Assembly (NCBI GenBank): GCA_013398615.1
Contig: VZSR01003805.1
Location: 3,893,681 to 3,957,680 of the forward strand
Source: Brachypodius melanocephalos
Taxonomy: Eukaryota > Chordata > Aves > Passeriformes > Pycnonotidae
Length of the DNA: 64,000 nucleotides
Reading direction: 5' to 3'
Shown here: in pieces, positions 39,054 through 52,518 of the stretch
How positions within the stretch are numbered: position 1 is the first letter of the stretch
How the letters are laid out: each line of letters opens with the position of its first letter
Translations under genes and position numbers: made by a program
Notes under the pieces: model-generated
The model's input: the letters and a program-made list of their open reading frames with translations, nothing else
Told to the model about the DNA's origin: nothing
Databases searched by the model: none

Positions 39054-39486
39054 TTATTATGGGGAAAGACAACTGAAAAAAGAATAGGGTTTGACTTTTG
39101 CCCCTCAATGGTTGATGATGTCTATTTAATCACATGTAGAGATTCTCTTTTCTTTGACTAGAAATAGCAACACTTACACATGGACACATACCTGCTTCAC
39201 CGCCCCCTAAAAAAATTCATGTGTTATTTTGCTGCAGCTGGGACTTAGCTGTAGTCCTCATGATAACCAGAACAGCAGCTCTGATTATTGATGCTGTCTT
39301 GTTTTAATTTGTCACTCAAATTTAAGAGATCAGAAACTGGAACTGTACTTTCCATACTAGGTGGCAGCTGGTTCATGTGGACTGGGATGTATTTGTTAAG
39401 CAGTTCTATACATCAAATAGGTTGGTAGAAAGACTCCTGGATCCTGCTGGAGCTCAGTTCTTTGTTAGTTCCTGCTGGACAAAAGA

Positions 39487-39510
39487 GTTAACACCAGAGC
39501 TGGTGTTAAC
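39487..39510. repeat. Near-perfect 24-bp palindrome, 11-bp arms
   Basis: GTTAACACCAG, spacer AG, then CTGGTGTTAAC. Both arms match exactly as reverse complements and each end is a GTTAAC hexamer. It could be a binding site for a dimeric factor or a chance palindrome. Confidence 0.9.
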
Positions 39511-42500
39511 AATCCAGTCACTTCTCTGACGAACTTCTAACTGGTATTTCTGTAACGATAACCCCTTCCTTTCCCCATTTCCATTGTGGTAACCAGTTTC
39601 TATGTCCAAGAAATAAAAATATGGCTGCAATGGGCTGTGAGACACAGGAATGCATCCCACAGGCTTGTGAGGACTTATTCCACCACGGATTATCAGCTGA
39701 CAAAGGACCATGTCCTGATAAGCACAGCATGTTCTCTGGATAGACAATTTCATTGACCAAGGGAAATACAAGTTTTGGTGGAAGGCTTGTAAATTCAGGG
39801 AGCTGTAGGCGCAGTCCCCCACTAACTTGAGGGAATTTTCAGGAAACCTCAAGGGAAAGGATAGAAACCTCTAATTTGGCTCCATATTTGTGAGGAGCCA
39901 GTGCATAGGGAGTACCAATGGCTTTACTTGCTGATTAAGTTGCTGAATAGGTGAGCTACCATGCTTTGAATCGTTTTTTTCCCTTTTCCTCATACATTTT
40001 CTTATCTTATACACCTACTTAGAGAAAGAGTTAATGCCTAAAATTCACAGATTTGTAAGATTCCCTCCCTTGTGAAGGTTTTGCAGGAGGAGGTCACAAA
40101 AGATAAGAAACATACTAGACAAACTTCCCATGCATGCAATCTACTCTAGATAACCTGGTTTTGTTATATATTTTGTACTTCAGGATGAGATGGGAAGATG
40201 AAATACATCAGCCAAATGAGATTTGACATAAATGAGGGATCTGCCAATGCAAATGATCCCATATTATGGGATGAGACCCAATTTTGGGAAAAAAAAATGG
40301 TATTCAGATTAGATATTGATAAATGAAGCTTTTGTTTAGATTGAGCCCAAGCTAATACTGCTGAGAGATAAGTAACCTCTCCATTTCCTGGCATGTGTTA
40401 TTTAAATTTAATGAGCTTTATGCCACATTTGGTTTCTTTCTTCTAAAAAGGGAAGTAATTTGTTTTCAGAATGCAATGATCTCAACTGAAGATTAGGAAA
40501 GAAAGGAAAATAAACTAATTCTTCCAAGATCTATTGTTCAATACCCCTTTAACTTTCCCTTCAAAGACCACACTTTTCATTGATCTTCAAATCCCTTTCT
40601 TTCCTTAGTACCAACTCTTTACTAGGTGGAAACTAAAAGCACAATCAGATTGACCTGGGCTCTGGTACATGAAACTAGTTTCTGAGTTTGGAAATATTTC
40701 AGCTATATCCAGGACCCAACATTATCTAATTTCCAGTCCCTTTTAGCTGTGTGGGGTCATGAGTACTCTTCAGCTAAACTTGTGATATATCCCGGTATTT
40801 TCTGTGCAAGTTGGATACTGAGGGTCTAGTCCTTCTGCTGCTCCTCTTGCCTGCCACAAGCCATCATAAATATGTTCATTGTTTGTCTAAACTCTCTTAG
40901 GGAACAAGGAAGAGCCAACAAAAGCTTTGAGAGCTGCTCTACACCGGGGTCCTGAGGTACTAATAGGCTTTAAAACACCTAACCAGCCTCATCTGGAGCC
41001 TCTCACATGCCTTGCCTGTGGGCTGAGGGTGCTGTTTGAGCTCAAGCCTGGCTTTCTAGTCACGGTTTGTGTAAAGTTTCTGGAAGTGTGTTTGGTACTG
41101 TCTCCTCGTGTCCTAGCTGATGAGTGGATTTTCCCACAGGTGGACTGCTGGTGTTAGGCTGTAGCCTACACTATCTGCAGTCCTGCCTCTGCCCTGCCTC
41201 CTGGCACGACTCTGGGCTGATGCTGCAGTGTGTTTCCAGGCCTGCATATGGACCTGCCTCTTCCCGCTGCTCTTGGCTGATCCCTGGATGGCTCCTCATC
41301 CTGATTTACCATGTTGGTAAATCCTCTGGGCCTGCTGCTATCAGCACCCTGGCCCCTCAGGTACTGTGGAGCTGTCCTTAGCTCCAATTTCATCCCCTCG
41401 TGAAAAGGTCCTACTCCTGCCCCTGCTCCTGCTCCTTCCTGATGTACAAGTGCCTGCCTTCCCAAAGGAAGAAGGCAGCTTCTCCCAAACTGAGCACTGC
41501 AGTGTTACTTACAGTGGAATCTGATGTTCACCTTTCTCTTAGATGTAAAGGCAGACATCATGACACCTCTGTCAGCTGAGTGTGCAATATTCCCATTTTC
41601 CCCTGGCTGGTCATGGAATTCTTGAGACAGAACAGGGAGATTCCCCCAGGCTTTGCCCTGGGTACCTCTTGGGCATCTGATGCTGGCTCTGAAGCCCTCC
41701 CTCTCAATGAATAATGAGAGCAGTCATCTGCCTGCAATGCTTCAGGCATGGTGGAGCCTCCTCTAGAACAATAAATTATAGAACTGAGGGTTTGGGGGGT
41801 TAATGGTGACTGCCTTCCCAGATGGCATCAGCAGAGCTCGTCCTGCACCTCCCATGCTTTACACTGTACATTCACATGATGTCTAGTCTACACTTCCTCT
41901 CTCCTCCTGAGATAAATGGTTTTTTGGTAGCTACTGAACTAGTCCTTTTAAACATCTGTCTTTTCCTTGATGCTAGACAAAGAATGAGAAAAAAGTAGAG
42001 GTTTAAAAGTTTGCAGAGTGAATTTACCTAGCGTGATTATTCTAACAATTTAAAACCCCATCTAGAAATCTTCTAATATTTATTTATTAATAATAATTCA
42101 CTTGTAACCTTTGACATTTTGTTTAAGAGAACTACTTATTAATGAAAGCACAGTGCTTTCATTTACTGGAATAGATCAACATTTCTTAACAATTTTATCT
42201 CTCCAAATATTTACCTAGATGAAGGCTAACGCTTATTGAACTCAATCACAATTACACTGTAAAATATCAGAACGTCAAGAGAAAAAAAAAATTGTAAGAA
42301 TAAAGTATATATTTACTCTGAGGCCTCTAGGAGAACTTCTTATCTGCTAATACTGTACCAACGTATTTAATTTAAAGCTGTGATTTCTTCAGGAACTTGT
42401 AAACTTGTAACCTCTAGAAGGGGGTAAGGGTGGGGAAGAACATGTAATATCAGTGTCTTAATTAAAATTTAAAATAATGGAAGAGAATCTAACGTGGAAT

Positions 42501-43879
42501 ACCAGAACTTATTGGTAGAAAAATACATCTGAAACTTCAGTTAAGTCAGCTAGAGGTATGCAGACCAAGTTTTCCCTACTGAAACGTAACTTTTGATGCT
42601 GTAGCTGATTCCACATATAGTCAGCTCTCCTCTGGCACCCAGGCAGCTGTAAGATGGTATCCTACACATATGATCTCACTAGAACATGTTGGCTAACAAT
42701 TAACTGCCTGTCACCAGGGAGGAATTCCCCCTCTTAGGGCAGATTGTTTTGTGGTCATTTTACCCTTCGTGACATTCCACTCATTCCACTTAAAATATGT
42801 GAGTGACAAAGATTATTTCATCAGGGCAAAATATAAGATTATTGAATAAATTTTGCCCTGCTCAGAAACTGAATAATCAAAAAACAACCTATAATGAAGA
42901 GGCTCTAATAATGAAAGATTTATTCAACAAACTAATTTTAAAAAACTTAAAAACAAAATAAACTAATCTTAAAAGTAGTTATTCCTCCACTTTTGAAATG
43001 CAGGAGATAAAGAAAAGGATTAACAGACATTAGAGTTAACTTATTTTAACTTTGCACCCATTCCTTACCAATATTTCAATTTATACAGAAACAACCGTAT
43101 CTATTAAGATTGCTTAATTATATTCAGATGCTAAAATTTATTGTAAGCTTGTAATTATCTTGGACATCTTTCCAGAAATGAAAAGCTGAGCGTGCCTGAG
43201 AGTAGGAAATGGCTGGTTTGAGGAGACAGACCATGGCCCAAAGTGATGCAGAGGATGTGTATGTAGAGGATGTATTGATAAACAAGGTGTGCCACGGGGA
43301 TGAAAGGAGGGCTGAGGGTGACTGTTGTTTAGCAGAAACTGCTTATGGTCGTGTTGTGAACACTTTCTGAGCTGAAACTGATGTTTTGTGCTGAGGAACA
43401 ATTTAGTTCACATGATCTCTCAGGTGTCTGCATTACCATTCATTCCAGGTGCTGTAAGAATAAGGAAAAAGAAGTCCTTGAGCACAAGTAGATCTTGGTC
43501 AAGACACCTGTCCCTTGGCCTATGAAACGAGCACAGATCCAAGGCATCTCACTTGTGACTGCTGTAAATTGGATCTTTTGTCAGAAATGCCCAGGTGTTT
43601 TCAGGGTATTGACAGCTCCAGCTGCCAGTTGGAAAAGCTGATTTATCTTTCAGCCAAACCAGACCTACTCCTACTTGCAATTCTAACCTGCCCCAGATTG
43701 ATGTTCCCAGGAATCCCTAAGCCAAGAAGATATATTTTCCCACTGGCAAGACAGGAGGTTTTCTCCCTTTGCATCTTGGGGAACAGAGAAATTAATCCAT
43801 TGGCAGAGATCCATCTGGCTTTAACTCCTCATCCTCACCTTCCCTGTGGTAAGGACTATCTAGTGCAGGAAAGAAACTG

Positions 43880-44125
43880 CCTCCAGTTGTCCCAGGGGTG
43901 GTTGAGATTAAATTTACAAAAACTTTCTTCACCAACAGGGTTGTCAAGCATTGGAACAGTCTGCCCAGGGAAGTGGTTGAGTCACCAACCCTGGGGTTTT
44001 CAGAAGTTGTGTAGATGTAGCACTTATGGACATGGTTCCCTGGTGGACTTGGTGGTGCTGGGTTAATGGTTGGACTCAATGACCTTAGAGGTCTTCTTCA
44101 ACCTGAATGGTTCTACAGTTGTCAT
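43880..44125 (+). repeat. CR1 LINE 3'-end fragment
   Basis: CR1 3' text in order: 'ctttcttcaccaacagggtt', 'caagcattggaacagtctgc', 'ccagggaagtggttgagtca', 'gcacttatggacatggttcc', 'ggtgctgggttaatggttgg' and 'gaccttagaggtcttcttca', with a 'gaatggttctacagt' tail. The 183-codon open frame at 43515-44066 runs into it and is therefore not a gene. Confidence 0.92.
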
Positions 44126-47100
44126 GTGTTGGACACATGTCCAATGTTGTTGGAGCTCCAGGAAACTAGCTGTGAATAGTCAGTAAGCTTTTCAGCTGCT
44201 GGAAGAAAATTCTGAGCAAAAAGGAGTAGGTGCTGGTTATTTGTGGGTGTATTATTTTTGTATTTTTTTAAATGTGTGATGACTCATTCATTTGGATGTG
44301 GAGAGAAGGAAACGTTGAAGGTGAATGCTCAGTCTACCTTTTACTTCTTTTTCCCCTATCTCCTTCTGTACTAGATTTTCCCCATCCACACTTTTGATGG
44401 CAAACTACTTTGTTGCCAGAATTTGTCTTGCCTTTCCATGACATACCTTGTCAGTGAAAGTGTGGAATGGCATTTATTTCAGTGGAGAAAAGACAGAGTA
44501 GCAGGAGGAGGAGCAAATGAGCTATGACAAATACCCCCATTCTTTCATGGAGTGTGAAGTTTATGAGGTGATATCTTCTAGGCAGACAACTTTCTAGCTC
44601 TGAATGTTATTTATATTCCTGAATGTGTATTTGGACTGGTAATGGTGTAGATGTAGAACACATGCTCTTTGTCAATTACAGAAGTAATGTTACTATTGTC
44701 TGGAAAAGCTTCAGGATGTCAGATAATACTCTGAAATTTTAAAAATTATAGAATGCAATGCTGCCTTAGAGAAGATATTACATTTATAAATATCTGTGTT
44801 TGAATATCTCCTCATTCTATTCTCTCCCCTGATGTTGTGTGATGCAATGTGATCTCTTATAACACTACATTGCATTTGATGCATTTGATTTGTTCCTATT
44901 CCATTCTCTTCAATTCTCATTTGTACATGAACCACAATAAATATAAACACCTGGATTTAACCAGTAATGCCACTCGTCAGTGCTACAGGCAGCATCTCCT
45001 CTTTTGATCATGTGGATTATTGCTTTGCTTTTTCCAATAATATCCTGAATGTATTGATTAGTGTACAAAGCACCACTTTGGCACTTTCCTCTTCATTATT
45101 GTAAGGAAAGGAAAAATGTTTTAATGCAACAAATGTGTTGGTGAATAGAGGCATTAAATTTCATTTCCTTTGTGCTAATCTCTTAGCTGTCTGACAAACA
45201 ACATCCACACAGAGGAAAATGCTTTTTGGGACAGAACATTTATTGGAAGTTGTCTCTAGAGACTTCTAAAAAGCAATTGCTCTGTGCCACCAGCTATATC
45301 AGACTGGGGGAAGCTGAATGACGAAAAAGAAGTTTCAGATCTTTGGCACTTACCAAGAGACCAAAAGCTCCATCAGACATAATTTGACATTTGTTGGACT
45401 TCTTGGCTCCACTTCTGCTTTTTCTCCTGATATGAGACAAAACCCATCACTGGCCTCAGGATGACCAAAGAAATTGGTTTTTTGGCATGTGTTTTCTAGG
45501 CACCACTGGAGCAGACATATAGTGGAAAGTGACAGATGGGCTTGGTTGTTGGCGTGCGTGGTTGAAGAGACCACCTGTCTCCTGTGGGTAGGGTTGTTTT
45601 GGAAAAACTCTCTTACTTGACTTTGTTGATTTTGCTAAACATGAATTTGTCAAACAGAAATCTCATTGTTTATGGAAGTGAGGTGGTGTTCAGGGAATCA
45701 GAAATGAGGACTGAGAAAGCCTTAGTCTTAAATATATTTATCATATGTCCATTGCCTACTGGAATGAGCTGTAGGCATAAACCCCTGGAAACAGTAGTCC
45801 CTTGGGAGTTAGTGTCCAGTGACAGCCTTATGGCATCATTCTTCCATTGCTCTCTTCAGAAATCTGTCATACCATGAGTGTTTGGGTGGCTATGAATTTG
45901 CAAGGGGCAGAACACATAAAAGAGACTCATTATTAATAATATTTTCATGAGAAATATAGAGAATTTATACAGAATTTGAGTTTCCCTGATAAAAGCTTGA
46001 GGATTAATGTATCTTTTTAAAGTATTTTTTTTTTCTCTTAAAATGAGGCAAAGTGAAGGAATTTTATTCCTGGTAATTTGAGGGCCAGCAGCTCTCACCT
46101 TTCTCAGAGAAAGGACGGTGTTTGCTGCCCAATGTCTCTCTTTGCTCAAGCAGAGCCTGTGTCCCTGTGTATTCAGTCTTGCTCAGACAGTGCAAATATG
46201 TAGGGAAGGATGGACATCATATCCTGTGTGGCAATCATGAACTCACTCACCATGAGTGATGCTGTCAGTAATCTCTGACTGAAATTTGTCAGTACCTCTG
46301 CCAGATCAACTCATGCCCACTGGGTATATTTAGCAATGCAAACCAGGGAATTATTAAGCTTCCTGTATAGGTGGGATGTTGAAATAAAACAGCCTCAATC
46401 CATTCCTCTTCACTTTCATTTCCTCTGCAGGGTAAATGGGGATATTGTCATTCAAGGTCCCCTTTCTGTCAGTGACAGCACATCAGCATTTTCAGATACA
46501 GCACAATCCACTCAAGGATGTGGTTTTCCACCTACAGGTCCCAATTTCTTCCTCCTGTGCACAACTAGTGCATGAGTCTGATAGATTTAAAATTATGGGC
46601 CTCAGTTTCTTGTTGAGAGCTTTATGTGATGAGCCCAAATCAAAATGATTCAGTATTTCAGAGATTGTTGCAGATACAGGAATTAAACTTTAATGTCCTC
46701 ACATCCCTGTGATGCTATAATTTATATCCTATTCTGCTTCAGTACTCAGTGTAATGCTCAGTCTCCCTAAAAAGTGTGAAAAATAACAGAAATACTTAAA
46801 AATCAAGTTTATATCTTGGAATAACCTCTGGGCTCTTTGGATGGGAAAGACAAGGAGGCCGAGTGTCATAAAATTGTACATGTGCAAGGAAAGTGTCATA
46901 ATTAGCAACAAGATACTATCACCCCACTGCCTGAGTTAATTGCTCCTCTGCACCCAATCAGAGTATTAATGAGCATCTCAAATCTCTGTGCTGATGGTCA
47001 AGCTGGAATGCACAACATTTTAATATGGCCCATGTTTGGAGAGTTTCGCAAAGAAAGAATTGTTAATGAGTAATCCTTGTCCATTAGGGCACTAAGCCAA

Positions 47101-49783
47101 TAAACCCAAGCTTTGATTCATTGTGCTATCACTACAGGCTTCTGCTAAACATGAAAGAAAAACAAAACAAAAATGTTTCTATGCAAGAATCATTAGGATA
47201 CTGAACTGAGTGCAGAACTGTCTTACATCCTGTCATCTGCAGTCTTCCAGAAAAGAACAGTAAGTAATAATTCCTGAAACTGATAGCTTTCGTTGTTGTG
47301 TAGTACAAAAGCAATTCTATCACCTGAATTATTCAGTGGATGTTAATGGATTTTTTGAATCAGAAAAAAAAATTAAAGTGAAGAATAATGTAAGAAGCAA
47401 TTTCATCCACAAAACTGTCTCAAGAGTAGGAATACCCCTTGGGAAAAATGGTAAGGTGAAAAATAAGGTCATGTTGAAATTTGGTTTTAGAAAGCTACTT
47501 TCTGCGTGTCACTGGAACAGAAGGCGTAAGCTTGATATTGAAACTTTCTTGCAACAGCATTATCTAGCTAATTGTATGCATTAACTTTGAAATTATATTT
47601 GTTTGATTTTTTTATCCTTTTAGAAACAGGAAATATTTTCAATGTGATTTATGGGAGAACAGAGAAAAATCCAGAAAGGCAAAATCATATCTGTTTCATA
47701 CAGTTTTTTCTTTGACAGGTCTGTGTACAGATTCCAAGTCAATCTTCCAAAGGTGAAGACTTTAGAACATATTTCACATAAATAGGAAGAGTAAAAGGGG
47801 GTGTCAAATTTCAAGTGATTACTATTTGAATCCATTGCTGGTTTTAAAGAAAATGTAATTCTACTCTGAGTGTTCCTGTTACTCATTTATCTTCAGAAAA
47901 CTATAACCGTGGCAGAACATGTTTTGCTTTTGTTATTTTTATTGCTATTGCTTGTGTTACAGAGAACCTAGGAATCATGTTGGAATTGCACTAGTCTAAA
48001 TGGCAGTCCAAAAACAAGTTAGAAGTGGAGGGCTTGCAGTTTTTTCAGATGAGACATGGAAAATATGCTGGAGAAAGCAAGAAACACACAAATTATGTTT
48101 AGGAGGTAATCTCAAGCAAAGTCAGAAACTGGCCCAACTCTTTGAAGTTACTTGCTTGCTTACAGAAATATCATTGATACTCTGCATAGAGTTTTCAGTT
48201 CTTCTTGGGACTCAGATACCTCGTTTTGCTTCAGAATTAAGAAGTAGAAGTATACTAATTTTTTTCCTGTCTTGTGTGTCTCTTTCCTGCTCTGATTTTA
48301 AACGCTATATTAAGAAATGCAACAGAAAATTTCAAATATACACAGTAACACTAGTCCTGCCTCTGCTTCTCAAACTCGCTGATATGGTTGCTTGCATTTT
48401 GCATTAGTTGCTGTGTAGTTGATTGTAGCACTGTGCTTGCCAAACTGACCTGAGAGCAGCAGGCTGGAAATAGCATGAATCTTCCTAATGCTTTCAGGTC
48501 CCTTTGATACACTTTAAAACAAACAGATAAGCAAATAAAATAGCTTCCTAAATAACTGAGGCACTGCATTAAATATTCTACAGAAAAGCTATGAGGCCAC
48601 ATCAAAAGCCTGTTTATGAGATGTAAATCTATCTTCCTATTGATGTTAACGATGTTTGGATTGGGCCATAGATTACTGACGTTACTGAAATTTCTCTTTG
48701 AGCAGTAGGCAGTCAGATGTGTGAAGAATAGGAAAATATTATGGGACAGATGGAAGGAAATGTACTTCACTAATATTCATGAAAGATTTTGCATATGCTT
48801 TGATATATCTTCCTTTGCTGAGAAATTGAAACAGATTCAGCCATTCTTCTGAAGGTAAATCACAATTAGACTGTCATGGAGCTTTTCTGATGATCAAATG
48901 TATTTTTACATTACTTGAAAGTGTGAGGTCATGATGCTTTTGTTTTCAGTGAGCTCAGTTGATTTAACTTTAATCATTTCAGTAAGAGACTTGGCTTTGC
49001 TTACACAGAAGCCAGGGAAAGCTTTGCTATTGACCATAGCAAGGTCAGGGGTAGTGTACAGATTAGAGCCAACAACAAAGCTGAAACCTAGAGTTCAGTG
49101 GTGAGCCCAGTTGTGTACACATACATATCTGCATTCCTCAATGAACATACATCCCATAAGAAATCGGAATAAATACGTATATGCACCTATACAGCAGAAA
49201 AACAAGCTCCATATATAATAACACACACGTAAAATTTCTTAGTTAAACATAGAACATGTCAACACACATTGATTGTTCTGAATTATATTAAAGGTTACAT
49301 GTAATAAAATTTTATGCAATTTGGAGCTCTTAACATGCAGTTGAAGACAATAATCTCAAGCAGCTGGGCACATGTTTTATATTATACATACTAATCTCTG
49401 TTTTTCTTTGCTATATATTTTGGCCTATGAAAATAATCTCCAAAGGTTTATTTTAAAAGTTAACTAAAATTATTTGGAAAAAGAAGCTTTCTAACTTATC
49501 ACATGCGTCTTCTTTCCTCTTGAAGGGCTCTTATTTTGGAGAGCAATATTGGTTTCCTGTGCTTCCATTGCCTTTATTTCAGCTTTTAAATTTCAGATGC
49601 TCTTTGTTTTTGTTGTTACACTTCAGGATGGAGTATCAGTCCAATATAGTGACCTACATTATTTCCCAAAACTGAAAAATGTATGGAGTAAGTGTAGCTT
49701 AAATGCTCTGTACTGTGTACCTAGTGTAGGTCTGGAAGAGCTGGAAATCAGCATCTGCTGCTTTTAAATACATGTGAAATTAA
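44126..49783. other. Intergenic DNA upstream of NR1H4, no gene seen
   Basis: AT-rich sequence. The longest open frames (48000-48407, 135 codons; 48351-48770, 139 codons) are on opposite strands, partly overlap and show no domain. A group of liver-factor-like motifs lies at about 46920-47120 (see findings). Non-coding first exons of NR1H4 could lie here but cannot be recognised without transcripts. Confidence 0.5.
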
Positions 49784-49895
49784 TTATATAGATAAATCTA
49801 ATGCAGGTTAGATGTGGGTTAGATTTATCTAACCTACATTATCTAATTATTATCTAATGATCAAACCTACATTTATCTAACGCTATAGATACCTC
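49784..49895. repeat. Nested inverted and direct repeats built on 'atctaa'
   Basis: AGATAAATCTAA (49790-49801) is matched exactly by TTAGATTTATCT (49819-49830). Inside and overlapping these, aatgcaggttagat pairs with atctaacctacatt with one mismatch. The 'acctacatt-atct' text then recurs twice more to about 49886. The block can form a strong hairpin with alternative registers. Confidence 0.85.
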
Positions 49896-52518
49896 ACAGC
49901 AGGATGGACACAGGAGAAAAATCAAAGCCAAATATCAATCAGTATTTAACGAAGAGTTTGGTCTTCAGTGAAATTTAGAGCACCAAAACTAGATGCATTG
50001 GAAATATATTTCTGGCCTTTTTTATGGTGATCTTGTGCCTTGCAGAAACCCCAAGAAGATAGGAGTAATCTCTTCCTCGAAATCTAGTGAATGGTCTGCA
50101 TCAGCTGGATATATTAATGGAAATGAAGCATTAAAATTGTGGGAATTGTAAAATCACCACGAACATTTGGCTTGAACTGGATCCATCCAGACGAAAATTT
50201 GTGTCAGGAGGCGAAGGGTTACAAAACCTGTAATATCCTACAATAGCACAGATTATTACAAATATGTCCTCAAGATCCTTGCTATCGACAAAGCAGTATT
50301 AATAACTTGAGGATTGGGACTTTTTGTGTGTGTGTGCAAAGAACAATAGATTCTGAGGAGCCCATCTTGAGGTTGAAGAGGGGCATTATACAAGGATATG
50401 CTGAAAAATGGAATGTCCTCAAAGAAACAAGAAAGAAATTTATAGATGTAGCTAAGAGCTGTAAAAACACAGATGCTTTATAAGCATTTAGGAACATAGC
50501 TTACCTGCTTTCTTCTTTATTTGCAGCACAAAGTAGCAGCATCCAGAATATAAAAATTACAAGCTAGGAAGCTATGCATTGAAAGTCTGACCATATACTG
50601 GCAGTAAATGCTTTTAAATAGATGTCTTCTTGGGACTGTATTTAAAGTATTTTGATACAACTTCTGACATTCCTAAGAAAATAAATTCTAGGCTCTGTAT
50701 GAACACACAGAAATTCACAACCCCAGTGCTGATTTTAGGTGTTGCAGTGTAAGGCCCTCAAATAAGGGCTGATGAGGAGACATGAGAAGTAGTGCTGGTG
50801 GAACAGTCTTCATGTCTGGCTGATCCTGCAAGAAACTCTAAGGGCTGCACTCCTATGGGCTGTAAGGAAGATATTAAAGGGTTTGGACATGAGGAGAAGG
50901 TGCTGCTAGCCTCTCTTCTCTCCTCTTCAACAAGAAAATCCAGAAAAATATTCACTAGCAATCTGAAAAGTCCTCATTTTGATGTTTTTCTTGCTGGTCA
51001 TTGTAATGGTTCTGACTCTGCCACTGTCTTCTCCCACCACAGAACACTTGGAATGGGCTGTAAGAGAAATCCCATCCCAAGGGTTTGTCATTGACATTGT
51101 TTGAGAAATCTGTCTGTCAGGAATTTTAAGACCTTAGAGCCATGTGGGTAGCCCCACCTCTTGATTTCAGCAGATAACTTCCCTGGAAAATAAAGCAGCA
51201 AGGCAATAAAATGGTTGTAAGTAAACGTGGACCTAGTGGGGTGGCTGGGCTGGTTGCCAAACCCCATCCAAGATCCATGGAGTTTTTCTGCTGTTGCAAA
51301 ACCCTGTTTCTGTGCTAGATTTGAGACTCTGTGTTTATGTGTGATTTGCCACAAGAACCCTATCTGGTCTGTGACACAAGTAGCTTTTGACATTTCTAAG
51401 TAAACTGTTTAAATTATCTGTGGGCAGACATTTAAAATGCATCTGTCTAATTAGAGGGCCTCTGTTTATGTTAAAAAATAACTTAATGAATCCTTATGGA
51501 CGAATCTGAATATGATTACAGAGTGTGCTTGCCACTCTGACAAGCTTGCCAATACTTCCCAGCCTGCTCAGCACTGGGGCCTCCTGCAGCATCCACGTTT
51601 TTGTCAGATGACTTAATTTCTGCTCAAGAGACGTGCTGAGCCCTCATTGGGAAGCAGACTGGGCTGTAACTCTCAAATGCCTTCAGTGAGTGGAAATGGC
51701 AGTCCCAGGGACAGTCCCACGGTAATAAAACCAAATAAATAATTAAGACTGTGAAACAAAGGAAAACAGATTGCCGTCAATTTTATGCGGAATCCTCTTG
51801 TTGTCTGTACAAGCCCTTGAGCCATCTGCTTGTTAGGGCTCTATATTCTCCTGTTGGTCCTGCCTCAAATGCAGTCTGGAGTTGGCTGACTCCACTCAGG
51901 TGAGCTGGGCAAGGGAGCCCCTGGCACACCTCTCCCAGCCTCCCCAAGGGAGAGCTGCGTGGCTGCTTGAGACCTCGGAGAGAACGGATGGGCGAGCCCG
52001 GTTATCAGAGGCTTTCTGTGTTTGCCAACATTTATCTTGTTCAGTAATTACTGAAAACGAGATAGAGAGCTGGTCCCTAGAAACTAAACTCAAGTTTCCT
52101 GTCTGTGTTCTTCTGATCTAACCATAAACTTACACTTTTTCAGTAAGAGAAAGCAACAAAATGATGAAAGAGTGGTGAAAAATAAGGCAAACAATTGGTA
52201 TTGCATGGTAGGGGGGCTGGGCAGCACGCCCTCGGGAGGTCAGGGCAGTGCTTCAGTCTGAATATTTGAATAAATTTGGGCATGAACCACCATTAATTTA
52301 AAATGAACAGAAAGAGGGCAAATAAAATATCCCACAGCAAGGATAAAGCAAACAGTCTGGATGTAGCATTTTATTTAAAGGCTGAATTAGGTATTGTAAT
52401 TTCAAGACAACATTTGTTACAGCAAATACTGAAACAATCTTCTGCATCCTGCTTTACACTAGGTACATCAGAGTTAGTTATCTTGTTTTAAATATTCTTT
52501 TTGCTTCATATGTTTCAG
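49896..52518. other. Intergenic or NR1H4 5' intronic DNA
   Basis: No coding exon is seen. It lies directly upstream of the acceptor of the first NR1H4 coding exon, so it is probably intron between a non-coding first exon and that exon. No promoter motif can be assigned with confidence. Confidence 0.45.

Larger units (their letters stand above)
37406..43879. other. Intergenic DNA with perfect inverted repeats, no gene seen
   Basis: No exon or RNA gene is supported. Two perfect short inverted repeats lie at 39029-39053 and 39487-39510. A C/T-rich segment at about 40920-41470 has a base composition unlike its neighbours and may be an old, unrecognised repeat. The rest is AT-rich. Confidence 0.55.

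Noticed and set aside
43515..44066. 183-codon open frame
   Set aside because: Its second half runs through a CR1 3' end and the first half has no recognisable domain or splice context.
44080..44100. Everted AGGTC-type half sites resembling a nuclear-receptor element near an FXR gene
   Set aside because: The half sites are part of the ordinary CR1 3' end, present in many copies in bird genomes.
47336..47584. 82-codon lysine-rich open frame
   Set aside because: Composition follows the AT-rich DNA. I recognise no family and no splice sites.
48000..48770. Open frames of 135 (+) and 139 (-) codons
   Set aside because: They overlap on opposite strands, have no recognisable domain and are of a length expected by chance in a 64-kb AT-rich window.
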